Shown: in pieces, positions 53,660-62,168 of the stretch
How the letters are laid out: each line of letters starts with the position of its first letter
How positions within the stretch are numbered: the stretch's first letter is position 1
Source: Prolixibacter denitrificans
Lineage (GTDB): Bacteria; Bacteroidota; Bacteroidia; Bacteroidales; Prolixibacteraceae
DNA: 64,000 nucleotides
Assembly (NCBI RefSeq): GCF_003014495.1
Contig: NZ_PYGC01000011.1
Span: forward strand, 84,885-148,884
Direction: 5' to 3'
Made by a program: the position numbers and the translations under genes
The notes under the pieces: generated by a model
Told to the model about the DNA's origin: nothing
What the model saw: the letters and a program-made list of their open reading frames with translations, nothing else
The model's database searches: none

Positions 53660-54448
53660 TTATTCCTCTTTTTTCCCAAACACGACAGGTATTATCCAGG
53701 GAAGTTGAATTCGCTTACCATGCCGGTATACCACTTCCCATTCGGGAATAGACTTAACTACCCTTGCGGCTTCCCGGTCCCGTTCTTTATCCCAGCCACG
53801 CATAACTGTTACACTGTCAATAATGCCATCGTCTGTTACATGTGAAATCTCGACATAAACCTTTGCCGGTTCATAGGGGGCATTCGTGATATTTGAGTAA
53901 TCGATGTGCTCCTTAATATACTTTTTCAGCATAGCAAGGTTATCTGTGAACTTTGATCGCTTCGATTTAGAATTATCGTAGTGTTTTATTCCGGTCAGTA
54001 TGCCGTTTGAAAAAATAAATTCTCGTTCAAATTCATAGGTAGACCAATAGTCAGAATGCTCATAATGCATCAATTTACCATAAGGGTTTAAAATAGAGTA
54101 ATTAACCCAGTCAGCAAATATTTCACCGTCCGTTTCCCGGTCTTTGAAGATCATGGATAGATCGAAATCAGTGGAGTCTCCCTGTAACTTCAGTAAGAAT
54201 AAGCTATCATTACGTAATTCCCAGTATCCAATGTATCTGCGCCAACAGGCTGTGGTGTGATTGCCATATTTTTCAAATATACTATCTGGTCGGGGATGAT
54301 TAACAAAGTAGCCTTCAAGTGGATTTGCCTGGATACTCAGAGTATCTCCTTTGTAAATCAAGAAATCGGGAATTTGTGCTGTCCCGAAGGATTTCTGAAA
54401 GAATACAAAAAGAATCAGGAAGGTGAATATTGTACGAAGTGATTTCAT
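53660..54448 (-). CDS. Secreted protein with C-terminal TonB-like domain (262 aa)
   Basis: A 262-residue protein with a signal peptide (MKSLRTIFTFLILFVFFQKSFG). The N-terminal 170 residues are unrecognised, rich in aromatic residues (YIGYWELRNDSLFLLKLQ, EHSDYWSTYEFERE). Residues about 190-262 resemble a TonB C-terminal domain: AKVYVEISHVTDDGIIDSVTVMRGWDKERDREAARVVKSIPEW, ending in VVFGKKEE. As at 33020, a TonB-type domain without a membrane anchor suggests a periplasmic adaptor and not an energy transducer. It is divergent from nothing close; the cyo operon is convergent to it. Confidence 0.7.
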   Translation of the reverse strand: MKSLRTIFTFLILFVFFQKSFGTAQIPDFLIYKGDTLSIQANPLEGYFVNHPRPDSIFEKYGNHTTACWRRYIGYWELRNDSLFLLKLQGDSTDFDLSMIFKDRETDGEIFADWVNYSILNPYGKLMHYEHSDYWSTYEFEREFIFSNGILTGIKHYDNSKSKRSKFTDNLAMLKKYIKEHIDYSNITNAPYEPAKVYVEISHVTDDGIIDSVTVMRGWDKERDREAARVVKSIPEWEVVYRHGKRIQLPWIIPVVFGKKEE

Positions 54449-54571
54449 TTGTCAGTTATCTTTTTGTTGCTGTTTGGTCCAATAGGTTTATTCGTTTTCA
54501 CCGGAAAGCTAATAATTTTGATTCTGGGCATTCAGTGCTTTAAGCATGTTTTTAAGAAGGGCTCGTTTATT

Positions 54572-55642
54572 TTACCTTCCTTTATTCTTCATATCCTTCT
54601 TCTTATAATCCTTCACGATTTTCCCAAACTGTTTGTCCTTTTTGCGGCGTTCGGCTACCGTCGATTCGAAATGGTTTTTCTCCCGTTCCATCTTCATGTA
54701 ATTCTCGTAAGCACTTTGGTCGATTTCCCCTTTCTCAACAGCCGTCAGAACGGCACAACCTGCTTCGGTAGTGTGGGTGCAATCCTTGAACCGGCACTGT
54801 TGGGCCAGGTCCATGATATCGTCGAACGTGGTTTCCAATCCGCTGGTGGTGTCAGCAATGCCTACTTCGCGCATACCTGGATTGTCGATCAGAATGCCGC
54901 CATTTTCCAGGATGGTTAACTCGCGGTGACTGGTCACATGCCTTCCTTTGTTTGTGCTTTTGCTGATAGCATCGGTTTTCATCCGGTTTTGCCCCGACAG
55001 GTTGTTCAACAGTGTCGATTTGCCTACGCCTGACGAACCCAGTAGACAATAGGTCTTTCCTTTCTCGATGACGTTGTTCAGGGCTTCGTATCCGTCACGG
55101 GTTTCGTTACTGATGGCCAGTACCGGGACATCTTTGATGCGGTGATTAATGCTCTCCGTTATTTCAGTTATTGGTTGCTCATCGATGAGATCGGTTTTCG
55201 TGAGAACGATAATAGGGCTGACGTTGGACGAGTAAGAAATGGTTAAATAGCGCTCGAGGCGGTTAAGATTGAAATCACGGTCGACGGCCTGCACCAGGAA
55301 GGCATAGTCGATATTGGCGGCGATCATCTGCACTTCGCCGGAGTGGGAGACGGCCTGCCGCTTTAACACGGAGTAGCGGGGCAATACCTGGTGAATAATG
55401 GCGAAATCGGCATCGAAAACCGTAAGGGCGACCCAATCGCCCACAGCGGGGAAATCCTCGCGGCTCCGGGCTGTAAAACGCATGTTGCCGGTGATTTCAG
55501 CCTCATATTCCCCGTCGGCGGCGCGGACGACGTACCGTTCTTTGTGCTCTGCCACAATCCGGCCAATCCCGAATTGCTCAAGTTGCAGCTCTTTTCTGGT
55601 TTCTTCAATCAGGTCAGTATAACCCAGTTCTTTCAGGTTCAT
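54572..55642 (-). CDS. rsgA: Ribosome small subunit-dependent GTPase A (RsgA)
   Basis: A 356-residue circularly permuted GTPase. The G4 motif IVLTKTD comes before G1 LLGSSGVGKSTLLN and G3 LIDNPGMRE, the order unique to this family. It is followed by the zinc-binding CRFKDCTHTTEAGC knuckle and a basic C-terminal tail (KKDKQFGKIVKDYKKKDMKNKGR). The N-terminal OB domain is residues 25-95. It helps 30S subunit maturation. Start at the ATG at 55642, 37 bp downstream of the HxlR gene, with which it may be co-transcribed. Confidence 0.95.
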   Translation of the reverse strand: MNLKELGYTDLIEETRKELQLEQFGIGRIVAEHKERYVVRAADGEYEAEITGNMRFTARSREDFPAVGDWVALTVFDADFAIIHQVLPRYSVLKRQAVSHSGEVQMIAANIDYAFLVQAVDRDFNLNRLERYLTISYSSNVSPIIVLTKTDLIDEQPITEITESINHRIKDVPVLAISNETRDGYEALNNVIEKGKTYCLLGSSGVGKSTLLNNLSGQNRMKTDAISKSTNKGRHVTSHRELTILENGGILIDNPGMREVGIADTTSGLETTFDDIMDLAQQCRFKDCTHTTEAGCAVLTAVEKGEIDQSAYENYMKMEREKNHFESTVAERRKKDKQFGKIVKDYKKKDMKNKGR

Positions 55643-55679
55643 GTTGGTTTGGTGTTAGGTGGTTATTATAAACAGCCTG

Positions 55680-56030
55680 TTATGGCATGCTTTGTTGTCC
55701 CGTAATGACGTCAAAATGTTCCCGTGCCCATTCAATCATCATCACGAGGGCCGGCATCAGTTCTTTTCCTGTTTCGGTTAACGAGTATTCCACCCGGGGT
55801 GGAATTTCCTTATGCATTTCCCGGTTAATCAAACAGTCCTCTTCCAGGCGTTTCAGGGTACTGGAAAGCATTTTCTGTGAGATGTCGGGAATAGCGTTGC
55901 GCAAATCCTTATAGCGCATGACGCCACCTTTTTGCAATGCTCTTAGAACTAACAGTGACCATTTGTCGCTCATCCGGCTCAGAATATTCCGGACTGGGCA
56001 GGTCGGGAAGTTGATATCAAGTTCTCTCAT
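55680..56030 (-). CDS. HxlR-family transcriptional regulator
   Basis: A 116-residue winged-helix protein with the HxlR opening CPVRNILSRMSDKWSLLVLRAL (Cys11, typical redox cysteine), RYKDLRNAIPDISQKMLSSTLKRLEEDCLINREMHKEIPPRVEYSLTETGKEL. HxlR regulators sense electrophiles or small molecules. It is divergent from the cupin gene (228-bp gap), a common arrangement in which the regulator controls the neighbour, which is inference. Confidence 0.93.
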   Translation of the reverse strand: MRELDINFPTCPVRNILSRMSDKWSLLVLRALQKGGVMRYKDLRNAIPDISQKMLSSTLKRLEEDCLINREMHKEIPPRVEYSLTETGKELMPALVMMIEWAREHFDVITGQQSMP

Positions 56031-56169
56031 GTCATTGTTTTAACGCTATTCAAATTTAAAAAATCTCTTTTAGAGAGTAAATCCGGATTGGGATGTTACA
56101 GTTGAAATGCCGAGAAATTTTTTTGAAAAAAATAATCTTGGTAAAAGACAGGAAATCAGTAATTCTAAC

Positions 56170-56196
56170 CAAGAGGGTGCGTAACGAACCCTCTTG
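56170..56196 (+). other. Hairpin in the leader of the cupin gene
   Basis: A perfect 9-bp stem CAAGAGGGT / ACCCTCTTG (56170-56178 with 56188-56196) lies about 65 bp upstream of the cupin ATG, between it and HxlR. There is no U-tract. It may be an operator or leader structure. The cupin gene has an unusually strong GGAGG ribosome site about 10 bp before its ATG. Confidence 0.5.
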
Positions 56197-56258
56197 CTCA
56201 TATTGGCCTGATTCCTGAACTTTGAGATACACTCAATCAATAAACGGAGGATAAAACA

Positions 56259-56696
56259 ATGAAAGAACTGTTAGTAAAAAATGTAAATGCGATTGAAGGT
56301 CGGAAAATGAACCGCAACGGAAAAGAGTTCACCATCAAACCGGTCATTCCTGCCGAAGAGGTTAGCAAGTGCCGGGTGAATTTCGTTGAAGTGGAACGGG
56401 GCCACAGCGCATTCAGTTATCATTACCATGAAGTAAACGAGGAGGTATTCTACATCATCAGCGGAGTTGGTATTGTCCGGACCATCAACGGTGATCTGAA
56501 GGTGAAAGCGGGCGATGCCATTACCTTTCCTACCGGTGAAAAAGGTGCGCACGTCATCAGCAATGGTTCGGAAACCGAAAAGCTGGTGTACATCGATTTT
56601 GACACCGCCAGTATCGCCGAGGTGGTTCATTTCCCCGATATGAACAAGGTGATGGTGACAGGGCCGTATTCGAAAGGGATGTACGACGAAGAGTAA
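56259..56696 (+). CDS. Cupin-domain protein
   Basis: A 145-residue single-domain cupin. Motif 1 includes HSAFSYHYHEVNEEVFYIISGVG and motif 2 GDAITFPTGEKGAHVISNG; two His, one Glu and a late His fit a metal site. Members bind small molecules or catalyse isomerisation or dioxygenation; no substrate can be assigned. It has one of the very few clear Shine-Dalgarno sites in the window (GGAGG). It lies opposite an HxlR regulator, so it may be part of a small-molecule detoxification pair. Confidence 0.85.
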   Translation: MKELLVKNVNAIEGRKMNRNGKEFTIKPVIPAEEVSKCRVNFVEVERGHSAFSYHYHEVNEEVFYIISGVGIVRTINGDLKVKAGDAITFPTGEKGAHVISNGSETEKLVYIDFDTASIAEVVHFPDMNKVMVTGPYSKGMYDEE

Positions 56697-56725
56697 TCAC
56701 AGCAACTAGCGTTGTTTAATAAGTT

Positions 56726-56799
56726 TATCTACTCATCCCAACCCTTCTCTAACATAGAGAAGGGCTAGCCGAATACCATTCGGATGGGGTGAGTAGATA
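56726..56799. repeat. 74-bp cloverleaf-like palindromic element
   Basis: A 15-bp outer stem TATCTACTCATCCCA / TGGGGTGAGTAGATA (56726-56740 with 56785-56799, one mismatch) encloses two hairpins: CCCTTCTCT-AGAGAAGGG (56742-56764) and CCGAAT-ATTCGG (56769-56783). A 41-nt exact copy of its first part is at 58492-58532 and a degenerate one is at 6861-6920. It looks like a dispersed structured repeat. Confidence 0.75.
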
Positions 56800-56825
56800 G
56801 GATGCTTTTGCAGTGCTGTCTTCAA

Positions 56826-56923
56826 AACAAAAGAAACCACAGTAACCACAGAAACAATAGTAACCGCGAAGCGCAACCTGAAACCTGAAGCCTGAAACCC
56901 TTCTAACCTGTAACCAATTCCGA
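56826..56923 (+). repeat. AACAATAGTAACC-type dispersed repeat
   Basis: Contains GTAACCACAGAAACAATAG, GCGCAACCTGAAACCTGAAG and ACCTGTAACC blocks, shared with 9150-9250 (opposite strand), 6970-7017 and 59521-59577. Located just after the aldo/keto reductase stop codon (gene on the opposite strand). Confidence 0.6.
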
Positions 56924-56932
56924 ATGGATGCC

Positions 56933-58144
56933 TTATACACTCAGCAAATCAATCGGTACATCCTTCAGCCGGGCAATGTCCATCACTTTGTTGCGAACAT
57001 CGAAGCGGGAAGCACAATTGACGTTGCAGACGTCACACAGGTGGCAGAGATTGTTCGACAAGTCGACCTCGGCCAGCGTATGCCAGGCCTGCTCCAGGTT
57101 CTTGTAGCCATAGGCATACATGTAACTGCGCATGATGGTCGGGATGTCGAGGTGGTGCGGACACTGCGGAATGCATTCCTGACATTGCTGGCAATACAAC
57201 CCCTGCGCGTCGTAGCCGGAAGTCATGCCCAGCTCCTTCATCTCCTGCTCGGTCATTTTCAGGTTCTGAATCATTTTCAGGTTTTGCTGCACCAGTTCCA
57301 CCGAGGTCATTCCCGATACGATGGACGAGATATTTTCATTCTGCAACACCCATTTCAATGCTGCATCGGTGTTGATGCCCGGACCGGTTTTGCTGCGGGC
57401 TGCTCCGGCGGTAGTCTTCATGGCCACGATGCCCATTCCGGCTTTCGCTGCACGATGAATGGCGGTGTGCATTTCTTCTAAATTCTGGGTTTTGTAGTTG
57501 TAGCCTATCATCGCCACGTCGTACACGACTGATTCGGCTGCTGCGTTGAGCGCCTCGACGGTGCCGCCATGCGAGGCAATGCCCACATACTTCACCTTAC
57601 CTTGTTTCTTTAGTTGCTCGAATGTTTTCAGGACGTCCTCATTCAGGATGGTCTCTTTCTTCGAGGCAAACGGCAACAGCACGAAGTCGATGGTTTCGAG
57701 ACCGAAGCGTTTGAGGCTGGCCTCAGCACTTTTCATGTACTTCTCGGCGGTGAAGTCGCTGTTGAGGGTGCCGGCGCCCTTGTTCATCTCATTGGGGATG
57801 GCGGCGGTACCTACCAGGAAGCTGTCGCGGGGCAGGCCTTTCAATCCTTCGCCCACGAGGATTTCATTGTTCCCGCGGCCATAGTAGTTGGCCGAGAAAA
57901 ACAGCTTGATGCCCGATTCGTAGGCAGCCTTCACTAGTCCCGGTGAGGTGACGCCACTGGCTCCCATACTGATAAGGGGCGTGTGTACTCCGGTTTTGCC
58001 CAATGGACGGGTAGGCAAAGGTGTAGGGGTGTTGTTAATGGCGTTTCCGGAGGCATCGAGGCTGGTGCCCGAAGCCAGCAGGGCAGTTCCGGAGAGGCCC
58101 ATAATACTTTTCTTCAGGAAATCACGACGATTGTTTGTTTTCAT
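56933..58144 (-). CDS. TAT-exported aldo/keto reductase with ferredoxin-type C-terminal domain
   Basis: A 403-residue protein. The N-terminus has a TAT-like signal (NNRRDFLKKSIMGLSGTALLASG), followed by an aldo/keto reductase barrel (LGKTGVHTPLISMGASG, YYGRGNNEILVGEGL, GKVKYVGIASHGG, GMGIVAMKTTAGAA). The last 90 residues have two cysteine clusters, CQQCQECIPQCP and CHLCDVCNVNCA, which fit two 4Fe-4S clusters of the ferredoxin type. The TAT signal suits a folded cofactor-bearing enzyme. The substrate is unknown. It stands next to repeat-rich DNA on its 5' side. Confidence 0.9.
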   Translation of the reverse strand: MKTNNRRDFLKKSIMGLSGTALLASGTSLDASGNAINNTPTPLPTRPLGKTGVHTPLISMGASGVTSPGLVKAAYESGIKLFFSANYYGRGNNEILVGEGLKGLPRDSFLVGTAAIPNEMNKGAGTLNSDFTAEKYMKSAEASLKRFGLETIDFVLLPFASKKETILNEDVLKTFEQLKKQGKVKYVGIASHGGTVEALNAAAESVVYDVAMIGYNYKTQNLEEMHTAIHRAAKAGMGIVAMKTTAGAARSKTGPGINTDAALKWVLQNENISSIVSGMTSVELVQQNLKMIQNLKMTEQEMKELGMTSGYDAQGLYCQQCQECIPQCPHHLDIPTIMRSYMYAYGYKNLEQAWHTLAEVDLSNNLCHLCDVCNVNCASRFDVRNKVMDIARLKDVPIDLLSV

Positions 58145-59579
58145 AGTCCGGTTTTTTGGTGTTTTGCCGATTCAATTGATTATTTGGTTTGTCTGAAACA
58201 GTTGGGCTCCCATGCCGGAAGCCGCCAATCCTTATGCAGGATGCAGTAGTTTGGTTTGGGCTCATCCGTTTTCGGTGGGGTGGGTGAGCCGTACCTTTTC
58301 GGTAAATGATTGTTAGCTGGCGGAAACAGTTTTTCCAGAAACGGTGTTCCAACGTTCAGGAAAAGACGAATTTAAAGATACAAATAATCGTGATTTATCG
58401 AAACGGGTTAGCTCTTTATCACGTCATTGCGAGAAGGTACGACGAAGCAATGTCTCACTTGAGAATGTTTATAGATAATTCTCTTTTCGACATCTACTCA
58501 TCCCAACCCTTCTCTAACATAGAGAAGGGCTAAATCCGTTGCAGGAATGCATGGTTCAATTTCGAAATAAGGATTCCTGCCAGGAAAACAGCTATAGCCT
58601 GATAGATTATCCCGGAGGGATGACATATTGGTAGCCCCGGGTTTCAACCCGGGGATAAAAGTTTCTGAGACGGGCCGCGGTCGTGTGATGTCGCAGATTG
58701 AAACACATTTCTGATTTCGAGCGCAATGGTGATGAAGTAGCATTTATTTCTTTTGTCCTCAAGCCGGACGGGCGTTCTTGTCCTTTTGTCTTGACACAAA
58801 AGAACCAAAAGGTCAAGTCAAAGTGATCCTTCCGCCCGCGTCATGATTTTGTCTTTTCTGACCCACTGGCCAGAATTCCCGCACAAAATCATTCCCGCTC
58901 TCGCTGGCCCGGGCAACTTTGACGGGCCTACGCACCCGTCGCCTACCGGCGAAACTGTTGCCAAATAATCCCGGAGGGATGGCAGGATTGTAGAAAAGGA
59001 ATCGGCTCATTGGGGAAAGCGCTCGTGCGGTAGATTTGATGGGAATGGTGTGGTTGTTTCGAGCGCAATGGTGATAGAGCAGCATCGCGGATGTTTTAGT
59101 TCGCGCTGACGTTGAGAATTATGCCGACGTGTAGGGTCAGGACATGTCCTGACCGTATTTGTACCCAATTTCGGGTTTGTATCTGTGGCGCAGGAGTGTT
59201 GGTGTTTCAATGGTGGGCAGAATGTGCGCCTCTGATTGCCACGGCAATCCAACCCCGGGTTAACACCCGGGGCTACACATATGCCAGCCCTTCGGGCTTT
59301 GAATGGCGACCCGGTATCATCGGGTCGTTTATCTGAATGGCACCTGGGGTAAATGAGGTTCATCGATAGGATATATAGGCATCATGCTGACCGGGAAATA
59401 ATCCCGGAGGGATGGCAGGATTGTAGAAAAGGAATCGGCTCATTGGGGAAAGCGCTCGCGAGGTAGATTTGATTGTAATGGTGCGGTTGTTTCGAGCGGA
59501 ATAGCGTTAACGTGGATAAGAACCGAACAATAGAAACAATAGTAACAACAGAAACCGCGTAGCCTAACCTGAAACCTTT
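58145..59579. repeat. Nest of dispersed repeats, no gene
   Basis: About 1.4 kb with several repeat families. 58424-58461: GTCATTGCGAG-type element. 58492-58532: exact 41-nt copy of the cloverleaf repeat. 58611-58660: CCCGGAGGGAT and CCCCGGGTTTCAACCCGGGG hairpins. 58781-58817: CTTTTGTCTTGACACAAAAG-type element. 58963-59065 and 59396-59498: a 103-bp direct repeat, five mismatches, 433 bp apart. 59131-59155: GGTCAGGACATGTCCTGACC. 59249-59329: hairpins GGGTTAACACCC and GACCCGGTATCATCGGGTC. Open frames here (such as 59007-59363) follow the repeats and are not genes. Confidence 0.75.
59521..59577 (+). repeat. AACAATAGTAACC-type dispersed repeat
   Basis: Contains AACAATAGAAACAATAGTAAC and CCTAACCTGAAACC blocks as at 56826. 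It lies directly after the stop codon of the minus-strand gene at 59580. Confidence 0.6.
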
Positions 59580-60191
59580 TCACAAATCAATCAGCACATT
59601 CGTGCCACGGATGCCGGGTTTGTCCTTCAGGTAGGCGTAGATTTCCTTGTTACTGAAGTGGTAGGCTTCTTTCAGGCCGGCGATGATGGTGCGCAGGTAG
59701 TTCGTGCCGGGCGGGTTGATGGCTTCCGGCTGGTGGGTGGCATGGGTGAAGGTGAAGATGGGATGGCCGTTTTTATCGCCCAGGTAGAGCAGGTTGCCGT
59801 ACCACCAGTTGGGGTCGATGATGAGCGAACCCTTTTCGATGGCTTTTTCGAGGTCGATGACCAGGTTCCCGTAGAAGTCGTTTTCCTGCCGGATGACGTC
59901 GATGAATTGCCCGGCGGTGATGAGATACATGCGTCCCAGGGTGTGGGCCTGTTCATTGGGTTCGGTGCCGGTGAAAGCCACGCCGCCGTGTTGCCAGCTG
60001 CCCGATTTGCGGGCAAAGTACAGCTCCCGGTTGATGGTGATGTTCGCCTTTTCCGTGGGGAGGGTGGTATCGAAACAGCCCGGCTGCGTTTTGACAGAAC
60101 CTTCCGGTTGCCCGCCACGGATGTAGCAGTGAAACCGGCTCTCCAGCATGTTGGAACCGTAACTGGCATACCAGATGTAGGGAATTTTCAT
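59580..60191 (-). CDS. Gamma-glutamylcyclotransferase-like protein
   Basis: A 203-residue protein. The N-terminal WYASYGSNMLESRF matches the YGSN motif of the GGCT/AIG2-like fold, the place where these proteins bind small ligands. Further on are GRMYLITAGQFIDVIRQEN and a C-terminal EAYHFSNKEIYAYLKDKPGI. The start is at the ATG at 60191 (MKIPYIWYASYGSNM); the earlier in-frame residues are unrelated. GC content is high, with open frames on several strands, which shows strong codon bias and not extra genes. An amino-acid cyclotransferase or related binding function is inference. Confidence 0.75.
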   Translation of the reverse strand: MKIPYIWYASYGSNMLESRFHCYIRGGQPEGSVKTQPGCFDTTLPTEKANITINRELYFARKSGSWQHGGVAFTGTEPNEQAHTLGRMYLITAGQFIDVIRQENDFYGNLVIDLEKAIEKGSLIIDPNWWYGNLLYLGDKNGHPIFTFTHATHQPEAINPPGTNYLRTIIAGLKEAYHFSNKEIYAYLKDKPGIRGTNVLIDL

Positions 60192-60265
60192 AGGGTGGTT
60201 TAGAAGACGTTTTTTGTGTGAGTGACTCATCTAAATTAGTCAAGTCATTGGGTATAATCTTTTCC

Positions 60266-60760
60266 TTATAAATTTTTAAAATTAAGATATTTGTCAAATC
60301 TACTCTCTATGCTTTCGTAATTTGTGTTAAACCAATGTCTTAATTGTCCATTCTCCTTATTCTTTTGTTCACGTATTTCTGTTCCAATTGGATATAGCTC
60401 GGTATTCTTGAGTTCGTCTTCCGTTTGGTTTAAGTCAATGGCTTTGTCTGTTAGCTCTTCCAAAAATTGAATAATATCATCATCAAAAAGAAATTTACTT
60501 TCATTTGTGTTAAATCGAAAATCGCGAAGCACAACTGGATTTACATATACCTTTTTAACAATATTAAAGAGTAACTCTTTGGTTTCTTGAAAGATTCTAT
60601 ATCGTTTATTATATAATTCAAGCTTTAGTTTGTATTCTTCCAAACTCAACCTTTTTTTCTCTAGTGATTTATTTGCTTTATACTGTTGGTATGCGATGTA
60701 AGTAGCAATAATAGCAATTAGTGGAGTCAGGAAGCCGTTGAAGGTGTTTAATAGAGTCAT
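60266..60760 (-). CDS. Membrane-anchored coiled-coil protein, HNH partner (164 aa)
   Basis: Not recognised. An N-terminal transmembrane helix (FLTPLIAIIATYIAYQQY, about residues 10-28) is followed by a long charged helix (KANKSLEKKRLSLEEYKLKLELYNKRYRIFQETKELLFNIV) and an acidic C-terminal part rich in Asn, Asp and Lys. The start at 60760 overlaps the stop of the HNH gene by 4 bp, so the two are translationally coupled. Proteins of this shape (one helix plus coiled coil) are frequent partners in membrane-linked defence modules. Strongly AT-rich relative to the flanking genes. Confidence 0.7.
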   Translation of the reverse strand: MTLLNTFNGFLTPLIAIIATYIAYQQYKANKSLEKKRLSLEEYKLKLELYNKRYRIFQETKELLFNIVKKVYVNPVVLRDFRFNTNESKFLFDDDIIQFLEELTDKAIDLNQTEDELKNTELYPIGTEIREQKNKENGQLRHWFNTNYESIESRFDKYLNFKNL

Positions 60761-61704
60761 TTGTTTATGTTATTTGGTTTTATTCTATTTCCTTTTGAAC
60801 TATTGCATTTTGAGCAAAGGATTTGTGTATTCATGGGATCTAAAGCTTTATCAGGATATTTGGATCTTGGGTATATATGATCTACGGAAAGGTTTTCCAT
60901 TGAACCACAAAACACGCATCTATTTTCAAGATTACCTAATGCCCAATTTCTCACTTTCCCCCAATCTGTTGAGTTGTAGAAATTATCAGATAGTACAAAG
61001 GTCAAAAAGTCGTCTTTCAGAAGTTTATCTGCCTTGTTTATTATTTTATTTTCTATTTCATGAAGTTCTGTATTAGCCTTTTCCATTTGTTTTTTTATTT
61101 CGGGAATTTCGATACTTAATAGTATGTCTTTTCTAGTAAAGTCTTCCCTAAAATATGGCCCGTTTATTAATGCTTCTTTATTTGCCTGTGACTTATATCC
61201 CTCTTTCAAATGTCTGAATCGTAACCAGCTTAAATGTCTAATGAGAATCCAACTACCAAATGATATTCCAATGGCTAAAGGCATTGATGGAGACTTTGAA
61301 TAGAGGAAAAAGCCAATAAAAAGACCGATGAAAAAGGAACCTTTATATATGTAGTAGGTAAATGGTCGGTTTCTTTTAATTAAATTTTGTGTGTTTTTCT
61401 CTGTTTCTTCTGTTATACGTTCCGCGGTGTAGCGTTCAATTTCTTGTTTTAACTTCTTCTGTTCATCTATTTTATTATTCAGATTGAACTCCACAATTTT
61501 TCTATCCGCTTTGCGCTTTTTATATGATTTTAAATCAGGAGTAATTGATTTCATTATATATTTTCCATATGTAGAATGAAGGTCAAAAGCAATTGAGGGC
61601 ACAACATCTCGTAGTAATTTGTAATAATAACTTCTATTTCCTGATTTAGTTTTTGAAACGTATCGTCCGGCTTTTTTTGAGTATTTGTATGGTTTGTTAG
61701 ACAT
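60757..61704 (-). CDS. Membrane-spanning HNH endonuclease-like protein
   Basis: A 315-residue protein. The first 110 residues are basic and helical (Lys/Arg-rich, with DEQKKLKQEIERYTAERI coiled coil). Two transmembrane helices follow (YIYKGSFFIGLFIGFFLY, LAIGISFGSWILIRHLSW). The C-terminal 55 residues are an HNH nuclease: CVFCG (Cys263, Cys266), VDHIYPRSKYPD (His276), LDPMNTQILCSKCNSSKGN (Asn292, Cys297, Cys300), i.e. the zinc-ribbon HNH with two CxxC pairs. The catalytic histidine and asparagine are present. Coupled by a 4-bp overlap to the coiled-coil membrane protein. Foreign-like AT content. A defence function is inference. Confidence 0.8.
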   Translation of the reverse strand: MSNKPYKYSKKAGRYVSKTKSGNRSYYYKLLRDVVPSIAFDLHSTYGKYIMKSITPDLKSYKKRKADRKIVEFNLNNKIDEQKKLKQEIERYTAERITEETEKNTQNLIKRNRPFTYYIYKGSFFIGLFIGFFLYSKSPSMPLAIGISFGSWILIRHLSWLRFRHLKEGYKSQANKEALINGPYFREDFTRKDILLSIEIPEIKKQMEKANTELHEIENKIINKADKLLKDDFLTFVLSDNFYNSTDWGKVRNWALGNLENRCVFCGSMENLSVDHIYPRSKYPDKALDPMNTQILCSKCNSSKGNRIKPNNINK

Positions 61705-61946
61705 TAATATTCATATAAAAATTGTCACTGATAAAATTACTAGTTGTTTTACATATCCCAAACGATAGTATAAAAGTTCTTAGTATGTTTCGTAATTTGA
61801 ATTGATTTTATGTATAATGATTTACTAGGTGGGTTTATCTCTCATTGCAGCCTGCTACCATTGAAAATACTCATTTTTTCATCATCAACATAATCAATTG
61901 TGCTTTGAATGCTTGTTCAAACGTTCGCGGGGGAAAATTGGAGGCG

Positions 61947-62168
61947 TTCGAGTAGTCGAAAACGTCGCCGGGGAAAAAAAGGAAGGTTTTCGAGTTGTCG
62001 AATGGCGTCCCCGGGCAAAAAGTGGAGCTTTTCGAATTGTCGAATGGCTCGCCCGGGCAAAAAGTGAACGTTTTCGAGTATTCGAATTGCTTCCCTGGGC
62101 AAAAAGAGAGCTTTTCGAGTTGTCGAACGGCTTCCCTGAAGAAAAGTCTGGCTTTTCGAGTATTCGAA
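61947..62168. repeat. Tandem 42-bp repeat array with palindromic cores
   Basis: Six copies of a 41-42-bp unit carry the core TTCGA-N4-TCGAA at 61947, 61989, 62031, 62073, 62114 and 62155. The rest of each unit is GGGCAAAAAG-like. Between copies the spacing is 42, 42, 42, 41 and 41. Because two spacings are not multiples of three, the long open frames across the array on both strands do not keep the repeated peptide. It lies between the HNH module and the DUF6261 gene. Confidence 0.85.

Noticed and set aside
54449..54919. 156-codon plus-strand ORF
   Set aside because: Mostly antisense to rsgA, with no recognisable protein features.
59007..59363. 118-codon minus-strand ORF
   Set aside because: It is composed of dispersed repeat and palindromic sequence with poor coding character.
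61947..62168. CRISPR array
   Set aside because: The units are contiguous imperfect repeats with no unique spacers, and no cas gene is near.
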